This document shows positions 12,501-28,291 of a DNA stretch of 64,000 nucleotides, one piece after another (position 1 is the stretch's first letter; every line of letters begins with the position of its first letter). A program made the translations under genes and the position numbers. The DNA comes from Xanthostigma xanthostigma (taxonomy: Eukaryota > Arthropoda > Insecta > Raphidioptera > Raphidiidae): positions 30,362,501-30,426,500 of the forward strand of contig OY754470.1 in assembly GCA_963575645.1 (NCBI GenBank), given 5' to 3'. The notes under the pieces are model-generated. The model worked only from the letters and a program-made list of their open reading frames with translations. It was not told where the DNA came from and ran no database searches.

Positions 12501-15500
12501 CATCATCACCACCAGTTGTCAATACTAACTCTCTTATGATTCCTAAAATGAAATTTTAATTAAATTGTCCTATTTATTTTGTCAGTTTTATTTACAATTT
12601 TTACAAAGTACGATTTTTTTGCCTTAAAAATTAAGTAACCAGTTGTAGATGGTAGCACTGCACTATTTACACCACAAAGTAAGATATAAGGAGTTCAAAC
12701 ACCAAGGTTTAAAGAACTATGTAATCTATGGTTTAAAGGTACAGACGTGACTTCGTTCCATTGGATAGTTGTGGGGGGGGGGTGACGTCATCCAGCGCAC
12801 TGTCAATTGATATTGCGTGGTTGATAAAAATATGAATGGTCTTTAAGCTGACGTCATTCATAAACGAGGTCACCACTGTATTTAATAGCTTTGTCCAAAC
12901 GCAATGTTAAAAAAATGGTTTCAATTGTAGACGTAGAGTGTGCTACTGTTGTACGAAGTACTCACTTATGAAAATGATTATCTGTCATTGATATTTATTT
13001 TTGAAATTATCATGATTTAGTCTTTAGTTACGAAATTTTTAATTATTTTAATTGAATCGTATGCCTCTGTCGAATCTAGAGACTTTAGTAACTCCTGAAC
13101 GTCAGCGCTATTAGTATCCAAAAAATGAACCTGTTATATCATGAAAATGTCTATGATCTATACGTTTTGATGATTATAAAATTTGATAAATAACTATAAA
13201 TTTAAGGTTATGTTATAGCATAGAAATATGAAAAAGTTGAACGATTCACGTGGAACGAAACAATTACTGAACACAATAAAATTTTCTCAACTTACCAAGA
13301 GCAGCTGATCGACAATCAATAAACTGTATGAGTCCATGAGCACATTTAGCACCGCCCGATTCTCGAAAGACGTTAGCATTGTTCGCATTTCCGGCTAACA
13401 ATAATGTAAGTGCTTCCATTACGAGCATTCCAAGTTTCAACTGTCCTTCCGGTATACTGATTTCTTTACCTTGGTCGACTGCGGTTTGATGTTTCTCAAT
13501 CAAGTCGGCAAAACGATTAAGGCAAGTCACAAACACCTCTAGCATACCAACTTCCCGATAAACATCTTTAAATATCGTATTGTGTTTGAGTACGTTCAAT
13601 AAAGATCGCATGCACATTATGCTGCAATTGACTTGAGTTAAACTGTGAGATTTAAGAAAAATCGATAAGGATATGAGTTCCTTGCATGGCACAAAATTCA
13701 ATTGAAACACAACAAATTCTAGTAACTGGAACAATTTCTGCTGTATTTCCGGCGGCTTATGGTGGATACGTTCAGTAAATTGACTCACGGTATTTTGACT
13801 TTCGAGGATAAAATAGTTTGCATTATCGGAATGATAAATACTCGATATGGCGTCCAATATTGTTGAACACAACATTGGTGAATTTGATTTTATAAAAACT
13901 GATTGCAAAACCTGAAAAAAAAAAACGATTGCTTCATAACAAAATTTAAAGACGAGTAGTTTCATCATAGAACGCTAGGCGGCGACACAGCTTACTATAT
14001 TGATTAGTCATTTTTTTTTAATGGGCGTGTTTGGCCGAAGTAAGTACTTACTAAACTTAGTAAGCCAGTTAGCATAAAAAAATTAAAATCTTACAAGCTG
14101 ACTATAGCGCTTTTCGGCCAGGACAGACTTACTGAATTGACATACCTCAAAACACTGGTTTACGTTATATATCCCGTACATAACCTCATAGAATGAATAT
14201 AATTGACAGTACTAAATTTAATATAGTTTAATTCATGTAAATAGTTGCAAATGGATAAATGACAGGTCTGTTCCTGTCTGTATTGTTTACATCAACAATA
14301 AGCAAAATGGCGTCTTATATTAAGTCATGCTTACTGCGTTAACACTTATTTTGTGTTCCGGCCGAAAATTTTATATAGTATAGTGATTAGTGAGTGACTT
14401 ACTAAATTTAGTAAGTACTTACTTCGGCCAAACACGCCCAATCATTATATAGTACTCTAGCATTATTCCGCCGTTCGAATATTATTTACCTATTATCGAT
14501 TTATTAACGAATTATAAAAAAATCTGTCGAAGCATATACAATTCTCTTCAACGCATCGCATTTTTAAGTTAGCGAAAAAAAAATTAAACGAACGAACCTG
14601 AAAAGCCTGGATATTGCGGACACTGGTTCCTCGGCCAGACGGTTGCGGTAAGTTAAATCCAGGTAATTGAAAGAGGGAGCCTGTAGACGCTTGAGATGGA
14701 CGCAATTCTAAATAACCGCATGTGCATAGAGATGTCACCATTAACACAAGATTCCTGACAGCTTCTTGTGCTTCCGGACTCGTTTCTCTATCTTGTTCAA
14801 GTCTAGAATTCAATTAAATGCCAAAAATGTCATATTTATTATATCGTCCTTGGTTCTGTAATACCTCTTATGTGCAAAAAGTAAAATTTGCAGGAAAGGC
14901 CAAAAAGTGGTTATTTCAACAATGGATGGTAAGAACTAGAAATTTCAGAGGTATATTACTAATTCATACTTATCTTCACTATACACGTTTAATTAAGACG
15001 GAGTATTTTCTTAAAAAATATTTAACGTTAATTTCGGATTTATTGGCACATCGCAGGAATTATTTGATACTTTTCACATAAGAGTTACTTCCACTTGTTG
15101 GTTACTGTAAAATTAATTTGGAGGTATAACTATAGTATAGAGCTCTGTTTCCTGAGTCTTTTCATTTAAAAAACGTAAAATCTGACAATTATGCACATAA
15201 GAGCTATTACAGAACCAATGACGATATGTGGTTCTTTTTGTTATATAATAATACAAAAAAATGTTTTACATATACTGTTGGAACTCTCCAGTATTAATTT
15301 CTCGCTGCAATGAAAGAGACAGCACTGCTGAAACTTTCTTATCACTTAACCTAATGTCTAATTCCTAAGAATAATAGTTAACTGAACAAAATCTTACTTT
15401 AGTAAAAACTCCGATAAGAAAACATATCCTTGACAAGCTCGAAAATCGTCGAGCAATATTGATGAGACGTCACTTGAATCTTTTAGAAAACAGAACACAG

Positions 15501-18500
15501 CAACAAACATTTCGACAACTTCGAGCGGCGCCAACTCCGGAATACGTTGCATATTGTCGATGCACAATGCCACGCAGCCTTTAGCTGTTGATCAGAAAAA
15601 AATGTTAATTCCATCTTTTAATAATTTCTATTTTATCAATTAGTTTTAGTCCAAGAGACGGCTGCAGAAAATGTGTCGTCATAAGGTGGACGAACGAAAA
15701 AATTAGAGATGATAGTAAAGACCATAATTAAGAAAGATCGCTAAGGTTGTCTGCGAAAATCCTGCCGAAACAATGTTTTTTTAATTTGTTTATCAGTCAA
15801 CAGACCATTGAAGTTAGCTTTTGACAAAATTAATAACAGAAAACGAATGATGAGGATGGGAAGAAACTGCCGTCAGAAATACAGAAACCAAAAATTCAAA
15901 TGCGTAAAAGCCCGGAGGGCTGTGGTGGTGCATTTTAGGGGTCAAACGCGGTTTTTCGTTATTTCCGGCGAAAGTTGACCTCCAATCGAAAAATGTTGTA
16001 TGGCAATGTTGTAGGTATTAAAAGGATCTACAACTTTTATGAATATAACTTTTTCACATAACCTTAAAGATTCAAAGAAATATTGAAAAAACCGTGTTTT
16101 TCGTTTTTAATTTTTTTTTCATGAAATTTTCAGGAGACTAACCTTTCTATGTCCTAAATAAGCTGTAATTTGCAGGAGAAAAAAATTAAAAACCACCTTA
16201 TGACGACACATTTTCTGCAGCCGTCTCTTGGACTATTTGGATAATCGATATAATATTGTTTTTTTATATTAATTATTTTCCAAATATTTTCCGCACTAAA
16301 GAGAGGTTAGATAATCACTCACAGTGTATGTAACTAACTACAGGTGGCGTCAATCCATGTCGCGACAAAGTCATGAGAACTTCAGCAGCACTCTTACGCC
16401 ACATCACATTGTACTGAGGACACCACGAAGTTATTGCAGAAAACAGCAAAGTTAAATCATCTTTGCGCGCCAATTCTTCGGCCGGTATGCGATGACTGCA
16501 TAATCGCACGAGAACCTTAAAAAAAACATTTTTTCATTTAAAGATTTTCACTTTCCCATATATCTTGTGATACTGTATAAAATCGATTTTGAGTTTATGA
16601 TGATGTTCAAATCTCCTGAACCCAAAAAAACGTTAGTCTGTCCATCGTACTTCGAATTTAAACCGCTTGACCGATTTTCCTGAAATTTTGTATGCATGTT
16701 CAGGATGGTCACATCTCGAGGCGAGATCGAAAAATCGGCCCTAACTCACATTGTGGGAGGTGTGGTCCCCTCAGATAGGTTAAAATAAAACCAGAGAATA
16801 TTTTCTTTCGAAAACGGCTCTTACAATTTTGATAACACATGATACTTCCTTAGTACCGGTATGACAGCACGGCTACTTTCTTCTGGAAACTGCAGGAAGT
16901 AAAGGCTGCGAGGGTTACGATAGGTCTACTCTATATGGATTACTTTTTTCGAGTAGTGTCAAGTTGTTCACTTTATTTACATAAAAAAATAATTTTACCT
17001 GGACAAATATTTTTTGTAACAAAATACGCCTTTCTCTGGGTGTGAAATCGCTGTTCGAATCAGCTGTATCAGCTTCATTTTCAGGTATTTCAGGTAAATC
17101 GAAAAACAGGTACAAACATTTGACTAGAGTTGAAGGGACTGATGCCTCAGTCATCACCTACAAGAAATAAAATACACGATAAAAAAATCAATTAAGTAGC
17201 AGATTGTATATTCAGGGCGCAATGGCACATACAGATGAGCTCAAAAAATTGTCAAAAATTATACAGTGTAAACTCTATATAGCGACACTCAAGGGACTGT
17301 GCACTTTTTGGCGTTTAAATGGAGAGAAGGAATAATCCATTATTTCAATAATCCAAATTATCGATACGGTCGTGCGACTGAATCCAAAGCGTCTTCCAAC
17401 ATCACTTATCTTTTCTCTCGCCTCTATTGCGCGTATTAATAAAACACAAAGATTTTCATTTACTCGTCATGTTTACAGTTTGCAAGTTTGTGGCAACTAT
17501 GAATATGATAACTTATTGATAAGCAGCTGAGCTAAACATATGAAAGACTAGCTGTCCCGTCCGGTTTCACCCGGGTGTAAAAGAACTAATGGGGAAGGGA
17601 GGAACATGAGTACACACATTCACTTAGTTTACCGAGATGAATGTTGTGTCCAAATTTCATGATGATTGGAGTTACCGTTCAAAAGCGTTTGTCGTGTGTA
17701 AAAAGCAGTATTTATACTTTTTTAAACTAATAATTTTTTTTTAATTAATTAAATAAAATTAAAATAAATTTAAATGTAAGCCTTAGAAGAAAGCAATGTA
17801 GAAAATAAAAAAAAAATTAAAATATTTTCGCCCAACCTGGGGCTCGAACCCACGACCCTGATATTGACAGTCGCATGCTCTACCGATTGAGCCATCCGAC
17901 GTTGTATACTCACAACGCTAATATGAGTATATTTAGTTAGTGCATTTCACCTGAATAGAAGCTTATTTTTGAGATACATTTTGCAACATTTTTCATTAAT
18001 GCTCCGCTCCTAATGGTCGTAGCGTGATATTATATAGCCTATAGCCTTCCTCGATAAATGGTCTATTCAACAAAAAAATTGTTTTTCAATTTGAACCAGT
18101 AGTTTCTGAGATTAGCGCGTTCAAACAAACAAACTCTTCAGCTTTATATATTAGTATAGATAATCCCAACAAACAAAAGAACGAATTCCTTAGAACCTTC
18201 GGTACGCATGATGCCGACAACAAAGCAACAAAATAATAAACAAGTACTGTTTATTGCTTAATGAAGACGTATTGTTGTCGTTATTTAGAGTGTATGAGCA
18301 ACAAGGTAAACCAACTGGATTTAAGTAATTTCGAGGTTAGTTTGTAGTTATATCGAGTGACTTCAAATGAAGTTTACACTGTATTTTAGCGCCAGGCGAG
18401 CGACAAAGTTACTTTACAGCACGGCCTTCGCTACCGATCTCTGAAGTGGGTCATTTTACGACCGGTATATTTATAGGGGTTGGCATTTTATACTGATATG

Positions 18501-21500
18501 GAGTGTGATTAACTACCTGAATTAAAGATGATTCACCAGCTGCTAAAAGATTTAAAGCAGAAAGCAACATCCATCCGTTGCTGGATTCTTCGCAATTTTC
18601 AATCTCGAGGAACTTGGCAATGGCACAACTAGCTGCCTCTGTGCTTTGATTTGAAGCACGCTTCCGTATTTCGCAAACCATTAATTTGGACACTTGTTGG
18701 CAAAATGCTAATATGTCCCAAAATTTTTCATTCATATCACATGACGGACTTGTGCCAAATACCTGTAAATACGTAAATCTTTATTTTAAATTTCCAATCT
18801 TCGGACTAAGTTCACCCCAAAATAGCGTCCAGTCCCCCAAAATTGTAAATTAACACGTTTAATACTTTTTAGAATCTAAAGCCTAGAGTCACTTCCAAAA
18901 AAAGATTGTATGTTCCCAAAAAAATAAAAGTTTGTCTTATAAATACTAGGAATATAGTAGAAGGAAGAAACGGTCAGTATTTTGTTAATAAATTTCATGG
19001 GATATTCGCTCTTAAGGTAGTTCACTTGTAGTACAGTCAAAGAATACTTTTGGAGGAGAAAATTTTTTGTAATGGATGAAAATTTGGATTTAGGTAGTAA
19101 ATAATATGTGTTATGCAATGAAAAAACTTTGCCCTAAGATTTTCATGCATAAACTTGATTAATTTGGGAATAAAGAAATTTTAAGGGTAATTCTAAAATT
19201 TACTACAATGACGAAAAACTTTTCAGATAAAAGTTGTAGATTAAAATTTTGTCTACAAAATTTGTTTGAAAATTTTTTTCATACCTCTATTCTATCAAAA
19301 GTTATAGCTAATTATGTTTTGGAAATGTATGCATGCGCAACAAGCTTCTCATTTGAATTTATTTAATTGCAAGCTAATTAATTTATCATTTAAAAATAAT
19401 AATAATAGACTTTTAAATGAAAAAATAAAACAAATTGTTTTGAATGTCCTTCTCAAAGACAATTCAAGTTGAAAATGGCTATGTGCTTTTCAAACGTTAA
19501 TTTTTGTTTTTGCAGTATAATTATTTATAAAATATGTAGAGCAGTTTTTTTTCTTTGCAAATATATTTTTTAATACCTATTGTTCATTGTTATAAAAACT
19601 AAATTAGATTAAATCGCAAGGGGAAAATATATTCGAACTTAGAATTTGGAGTTTTTTCCCATCTTCTTTCAGACTCATGATTTGCGAATTTGAAATTAGC
19701 ATAACTCTTTTTATAATAGTCATATAGGTTCAAAAATGCAGTTGAAAATACTTCTGAATATTTATTATCATATAGGCATTACGTTTTTGATATAACATTT
19801 ACACAATTTGAATAATTGTCAATTTTTGGACATCATTACAAAAAGTAAGCATAATATAATAAAGTGTACAGATTTCTTTTTAGAAAGAAAATTGAACGTT
19901 GAGCATTTACCAATACATAAATGATGGTCTGCGCTAGCGATCACGCATACTGAGCATTCTATTAATTCTACCTGTATTTTATAATACATAATAATGAAAG
20001 TAATAAAAAGCAGACGCTCAAAACTAGTACCTGTAGCTTTTGCTCCCGGCTTGTGTGTGTGTATAAGAGCGTGTTACTATGGCAAAGATTATTTTTCTTC
20101 TGAATTATTTATATTATTTACATTATTATATTACGTTTTCTACGCGCCATTTTAATACGATTTAATACAGATGAATATATATATATAGCTATACCTTTTC
20201 CGATTCGTTAATTCTATATAGATAAAGTTATAAGTTACAACTTTTGTCTGAAAATTATTTCTTTTTTTATATTTATTTGAAAGTTATATGGGAAAAACGG
20301 GTTTTATATCTTTATATAAGAATTTTCCGATTTTCCGCACGAAAATTCAAGGGCAAAGTTTTCTCAGTTTATTCTACACACCTTTAAGTACCTAAATCCA
20401 AATTTGCATGAATTACAAAATTTTTTCTAGGTTTCAACAATAATTTGTGTTCGTTGACTGTACTATTGCGACAATCGTAGACAAAAGTATAGCACAATAG
20501 TAAGTACCAACAGTTAGAGATTCCCCGTGCATGTTTGTAAGAAATTGTACCCAACACATCTAAGTTTTAATATACAAATACACTTCTATGCAATTAAAAT
20601 TTCACGTACAATAAAAATATTTTCATTTTAAAAATCTATATTTTTTTTAACAAATCGGTAAAAAAATTAAGCATAAAAATTTAAAATTTTTGAATTTACA
20701 ATGCACTAGCAATGGCACTAGTTTTTAAGAAATATACAAGAAACGTTTTCGAGATATTCTGGAATGTTTTTGTTTTCTTTATACGTGGTATGCCTCCAGC
20801 ATGTTAATTATGAACATTCTGATTATATTAATATCTCGTTTTACAATCGGTGAAAAAATTTCATTTTTTTTAATTCAATATAAGGCATTTTTATTAATCT
20901 TATACTTCAATTTTATTAGATTAATTACTATGAGATTTTCATTGTTGTTAATTTTATTATTCACTCAACATACAGTGCATTCCATATAAGACGCAACATA
21001 TTACATGAGTTTTGTTGATATGGTAGCTATGGATATCATTAATGCATTGAAGAAAATCGTTCCACATAAAATGCAACATAGACCGGGCGTCCAAGGGATT
21101 AATGATTTCCATAGCTACCAAATAAACAAACGTCGCTTATGTTATAGACGCTCCACATCTATTGTCACTCAAATGTCCTTCACGCTTTCCTTCTCATTAA
21201 CGTTAAAAGTAATATCGATGATTTATTTGGTAACGCTGCACTATCTATTTCGCGTGATTTACGCTCTCATTAATTACAATTAATTTGCTGCACGCTATAG
21301 TGATTCTAAATGCCAGTGTAGTACTAAATACATAGCACAGTATAAAAAATTCCAGCCAATTGGGCGACGGGACCATTCCAACTTCAAAAATGTTGACATT
21401 TGATTATAATAAAGAAAATGAATTTTTTTATATCGCGTGAGGTGACGCGGGTAATGGCTAGTATTCAATATGATATTTGCTATACGTTGCCATGGTTACC

Positions 21501-23433
21501 TACACAATAATATATTCACGTCATGTAAAAATTAATCAAAGCATGCCTAGCTAGTTTATTTCTGACAGATCCATAAAACAAAAAAGGGGCTGAATTGTTT
21601 TATTTTCAAAATATTTCCGAAACTGTAAAGTTTAGAAAAAAAAATTTTAAACAAAACTTTCTTGAAAAAATAAATAGAATAATAATCCGTTATGAAAAGT
21701 ATACCATTATTATATAAAAAATACCGTTTTAGCATATATCTCTTCTGCGCATGCGCCGATTTTCCCCAAAAACAATAGGGCTCTTCATATTTGCATACCA
21801 AACATCCTCCCAAAATTTGGTTTCAATCCGGTCATCCGTTTGACCTGTATCGTGTTCACAGACAAACAGACTAACAGACGCACAGAGATTTTCCAAAAAT
21901 ATGTTTTTTGGATTCGGGGGACCTCAAAACGGAAAGATATTATAAAATTTTTGAAAAGTGATTTTTGACCTAAACTAGTACCTACCATTCCCCACTTGTG
22001 GGTTGGAATGGTAAAAATTGTATGCATGGTTTAAAACGTATCCCCGTATTTATTCACTATAACTAAACATTGTAGACAATTGTTAGTAGAAGTTTTGTTC
22101 CAAAATATGTATTGAAGGAGATTTATTTGGTTGAGGAACAATTGAAAATAAGCTTTACCAGTGTATCGCTTGTGGCCAACGTTTCGAAAAATATATATGA
22201 TGATGAAAATATATTTTTCGAAACGTTGGCCACAAGCGATACACTGGTAAAGCTTATTTTCAATTGTTCCTCAACCAAATAAATCTCCTTCAATTGTAGA
22301 TAATATTGCATTTTTCGTAGTGTTTTCATACTGAACAATTTTTAGTTCTTGTAATTGATTAGGTGCGAGCAATAGAGAAAATAAAAATCAGTCGTCGTAT
22401 CCGCGGTGGGGGTGGTAGTGAAAAGATGTAAAAAAGTTGTAAAAAAAATTATTCCAAAAGATCATTTTTTGTTCTGACGATCTGTCAAAAAGAAATCAGT
22501 TAGGTAGCTGACAAGCATGCTCAGGTTTTTACATATAAAAACATAATATGTAACCATGCAAATGAATACCGCGTGCAATGACGCGGATAACGATTAGTAA
22601 TAAATATGAAATTTGTTATTCGTTTGCATGGTCACATAATATGGTTTTATAAGTAAACATTAACCCATAGATTAGATACACTAACCAAAGCATATTATGT
22701 CAGCTGCCTAACTAATTTCTTTTTGACAGATCTTCAGAACAAAAGAACTTGTTTTGGAACGTTTATTTTTACAACTTTAACATCTCACTATTACCCCAAC
22801 GCTGCCGGGGCAGTTGATGGTCGAATGTCTTACGAGTTAGATGATAACAAACATTACTACGAATATCAGACAGTATGAAATGGCTTACTCAATTGGCACT
22901 ACCTCCTGAGTTATAGTGATTAAACTTGCAATTTACAAATAAAATAAAAAAAATGTAAAATATTTACTCTATTTGTTTTACAGAAAAGAATCGATAGTCA
23001 ACTGTTGACATCCGATTCTGTAAGAGTTTTGAATGGCAACGGTTAATTTTCTCTGTTACTTCCAAATATGAACATGTATACATTTTTTGTATACATATAG
23101 GTACCTATAGTTAGCCATTTTAAAATATATTAAGAAAATATTTCATCTATTTCTTCGGTGTTTTCAAATAGAAGACCTTTAAGAGGGATTGAAATAACTT
23201 ATCAAAAATTAACGTACCTTGCAGAATAACGGCAACATATTGTAAAGTTTATCATCTCTTTCTGCATCGCTTAATGGATGCGAGGGATGGTTATATTCAG
23301 AGAAAAGTTTTTTCAAGTGCATAAGACCCAGCTGAGTGTGCGGAGAGCCCGGAGTTGTTTCCGATCCATCTGTCACGGTGCCAGCAGATCCTCCACCTGC
23401 ACTTGCTCCCCGAAGCTTGCGCATTATATTCAT
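211..23433 (-). CDS. bchs: Blue cheese / WDFY3 (BEACH-domain autophagy scaffold), N-terminal part, 19 exons, partial
   Basis: Exons (high to low): 23433-23218, 18762-18517, 17157-16999, 16515-16323, 15584-15398, 14802-14598, 13911-13296, 12542-12373, 12309-11975, 11859-11703, 10624-10490, 10168-9936, 8509-8220, 6000-5779, 5660-5341, 4657-4289, 3433-3149, 2905-2771, 367-211. They join in phase into about 1543 residues that follow human WDFY3 almost throughout (for example SVPSTLVKCLYLFFDLP, LLFSAITSWCP, NANYFILESQ, HNSAGHL, ALVCVVRSN). This is the alpha-solenoid half plus a concanavalin A-like fold (about residues 1048-1228; EGQWHHLVFVLNR, VYGYIGTPPA). PH-BEACH, WD40 and FYVE regions lie beyond position 1. 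The family is a large scaffold for selective autophagy of protein aggregates. Start: ATG at 23433 (MNIMRKLRG) aligns with the WDFY3 N terminus; an in-frame GTG at 23460 is not needed. Intron 1 is 4.5 kb; most introns carry transposon relics. Confidence 0.95.
648..1622 (+). mobile_element. Non-autonomous interspersed element, copy 1 (about 975 bp)
   Basis: Nearly identical to 43427-44393 over its length, apart from small indels. No coding capacity. Near the left end is TTACGTGATAACGT and near the right end its inverse ACGTTATCACGTCAA, suggesting an old terminal inverted repeat. It lies in a bchs intron between exons 367-211 and 2905-2771. Confidence 0.8.
1757..2375. mobile_element. Penelope-like retroelement debris with internal inverted repeats
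   Basis: The segment is bounded by inverted copies: TTGGTCGATAAT at about 1966 is the inverse of ATTATCGACCAA near 1798, and the stretch around 1985-2040 reappears inverted at 2305-2375. Two hammerhead-like cores (1889-1917 and 2282-2310) lie inside, as is known for the pseudo-LTRs of Penelope-like elements. The same arm recurs at 48492-48560 and 49408-49470. No reverse transcriptase reading frame remains. Confidence 0.5.
2380..2620 (+). repeat. LINE-like 3' tail ending in a TCTAA microsatellite
   Basis: Sequence ends AAATAAATCTAATCTAATCTA, the type of short tandem tail left at the 3' end of CR1/Jockey-class retrotransposons. No coding sequence. Lies in a bchs intron. Confidence 0.35.
3916..4001 (+). 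repeat. tRNA-like SINE head
   Basis: Contains a box B-like GGTTCTAAACC and an upstream box A-like TGGGTAGCCGTG, followed directly by an A-rich tail. It does not fold as a standard tRNA, so a tRNA-derived SINE fragment is more likely than a functional gene. In the bchs intron between exons 4657-4289 and 3433-3149. Confidence 0.4.
6452..6508. repeat. GT / GTAT microsatellite
   Basis: Interrupted (GT)n run that passes into (ATGT)n, inside the nested element at 6288-7395. Confidence 0.85.
6738..7300. repeat. Four tandem repeats of about 156 bp
   Basis: Units begin at about 6746, 6903, 7059 and 7213 with the variant motif TGCGTCGAT.GCCGCAAA, each followed by TCATTTGTTCACGAGATA.CGTGAACGAAAA. Each unit contains a palindrome of the form GTTCACGAGATATCGTGAAC. 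Spacing is 154-158 bp. Confidence 0.7.
8826..9780 (+). mobile_element. 5'-truncated non-LTR retrotransposon (LINE) 3' fragment
   Basis: A 238-residue open frame (8826-9542) with the C-terminal region of LINE ORF2, including the cysteine-histidine motif CVFCDMGKNENLIHILMECP followed by PLYSPIR, and upstream GTVKLSLQVLKLLLRWLQ typical of the region after the reverse transcriptase. No RT or endonuclease domain remains. An AT-rich 3' untranslated region follows to about 9780. It is on the strand opposite to bchs, in an intron. A 5'-truncated dead copy; the frame is still open, so insertion is probably not ancient. Confidence 0.75.
10885..11578. mobile_element. TTAA-flanked MITE (piggyBac-like)
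   Basis: GGAGGTTGATCCG at the left and CGCCTCAACCTCC at the right form a short imperfect terminal inverted repeat. Each is directly bordered by TTAA (10881-10884 and 11579-11582), the target duplication of piggyBac-type transposons. 694 bp, AT-rich, non-coding, in a bchs intron. Confidence 0.6.
14023..14439. mobile_element. Foldback MITE with 3-bp AAT target duplication (Harbinger-like)
   Basis: Terminal inverted repeats of about 46 bp starting GGGCGTGTTTGGCCGAAGTA and closing with the inverse. AAT precedes (14020-14022) and follows (14440-14442). 417 bp, no coding sequence, in the bchs intron between exons 14802-14598 and 13911-13296. The 3-bp duplication suggests the PIF/Harbinger group. 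Confidence 0.75.
14841..15226. mobile_element. MITE with 36-bp terminal inverted repeats, copy 1
   Basis: Starts ATATCGTCCTTGGTTCTGTA and ends with the near-perfect inverse. A second copy lies at 36461-36849 in the opposite orientation. Non-coding, in a bchs intron directly upstream of exon 14802-14598. Confidence 0.75.
15647..16235. mobile_element. MITE with 43-bp terminal inverted repeats
   Basis: TAGTCCAAGAGACGGCTGCA at the left extends into 43 bp that recur inverted at the right end. TTT lies on both outer sides, a possible 3-bp duplication. 589 bp filling most of the bchs intron between exons 16515-16323 and 15584-15398. Confidence 0.75.
17549..18165. repeat. SINE-like element with a reversed tRNA-Lys-like segment
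   Basis: Starts ACTAGCTGTCCCGTCCGG and ends TTATATATTAGTATAGAT, end sequences widespread in insect retroposons. Inside, on the minus strand at 17830-17901, is a degenerate tRNA-Lys-like sequence. A related start (ACTAGTGGCCCGGTCCGGC) is at 57957. Lies in a bchs intron. Confidence 0.5.
17830..17901 (-). repeat. Degenerate tRNA-Lys-like sequence (SINE part, not a gene)
   Basis: On the minus strand box A GGCTCAATCGGTAGAGC and box B GGTTCGAGCCC match tRNA-Lys closely, but the anticodon stem pairs badly, the anticodon position reads GTC rather than CTT, and the acceptor stem has mismatches. It is embedded in a longer repeat. Confidence 0.5.
18763..23217. other. bchs intron 1 (4.5 kb)
   Basis: No coding exon found. 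18800-20800 is AT-rich with no recognisable gene. It holds a relative of the 970-bp repeat (about 21690-22020), a long perfect hairpin (22113-22293) and a foldback element at about 22470-22745 whose arms carry GATCTGTCAAAAAGAAATCAG and its inverse. A first intron of this size is a usual place for enhancers, but none could be identified. Confidence 0.6.
22113..22293. repeat. Near-perfect hairpin, arms of about 85 bp
   Basis: The left arm (22113 to about 22197) starts TTGAAGGAGATTTATTTGG; the right arm ends with the exact inverse at 22293; the loop is about 10 nt (ATGATGATGA region). No mismatch was seen in the arms. The centre also reads as a hammerhead-like core (TGATGA, short stem, GAAACGTTGG). 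Confidence 0.85.
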
Positions 23434-24600
23434 GACGAGTCCGATGTGCGTTTGTGTCACTAAATGCCTTCAAATTAGGCTTAATGCGTAAAACAGGTTA
23501 TACACTATTATCAAAAATACATCACAAGCGTTTAAAAATTAATAAACATTTTTTTGTAAAATCAATATTTAAAATTAAATTTAAACATATCAAAGCAATT
23601 TAAAGATCATACATTATAAGATGATAGGTTTATATAAAACAAAATTGATCAAAACAAATGAAGAATTAGAAGCGTAAAAAACAAAACATTGATTGGTTTC
23701 ACCCTCTTATCATAACACTCCTATTGAAACGGAAAATTAACTATTATAGGGAAGCAATGTTCAGAATATTAAGTAAAATACCTGGAAGATTTATATTAAA
23801 TATATTCACTACATTTTTCGGCCAGACGCCCACTATTTTATCATTTTACAGCTGACCCGTTTGACAGCCGGACATTTCGACTTTTGACAACTTTTGTACA
23901 GTCGATATGACATTTGCGTTCTTTGCATTTATTTTGCTTACAAATGTCACTGTGCTGTGACGCTACTTTCTATATAAGGAGTGTAGAAGATGTAACATCA
24001 ATAACAACTCCTTATTCCAGAGCTGCTCAAACATTTTGAAATATTCCTTTGCCCGTTCTCAATAATGAATGAAAATTCCATAATATTGACTTTTTTAATG
24101 TTACCAATTTTTTCCTTTATGAATGATATTTCCAGTTCCATCTATAAAATTTACTACAATCCCTTTACATATTACTTGCACTTTCGGCAAAATAATCGGA
24201 TTTGCTCAGATTTAGGAGAAAGGTTGAACCTCTCTCCCAAAAGCACTTCCAAATCCAAATTTTAAATAAGTACTCGGCTTTGACTAAAAACAAACTGAAG
24301 GACTCATCTCTATGTTCTTTTACTTTACTTTCACAAAAAAATATCTGTTTTTGACACGCAAAATAAAATGTGGTTTTAAAAATAAACGAAAAGCACGTTT
24401 TTCTTTTTTTTGAGCTTCCGTTGAGCGTGAAAAAAAAAAACGAAATTAGGCTTTGTTTGCAAACATCGCCTTCCGTAGGATTCTAGCACTAAGGTGTAAC
24501 GTAACAACTTATATTTTTCGTGGTTTTTCAAAAAAATTTAACATTTCTTTATAATATATATAATAATATGATATACAAATAATATATAACTTAATATCAT
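23434..24600. other. Intergenic, bchs 5' flank and PARG 3' flank
   Basis: Must contain the bchs leader and promoter, reading leftward. No TATA box or known motif could be placed with confidence. AT-rich, no coding sequence recognised. Confidence 0.5.

Positions 24601-28291
<3,691 letters not shown>

Noticed and set aside
17830..17901. tRNA-Lys gene on the minus strand
   Set aside because: Anticodon position and stems are damaged and it lies inside a longer SINE-like element.
23434..23460. GTG at 23460 as the bchs start
   Set aside because: It only extends the frame by nine codons; the ATG at 23433 gives the N terminus that aligns with WDFY3.
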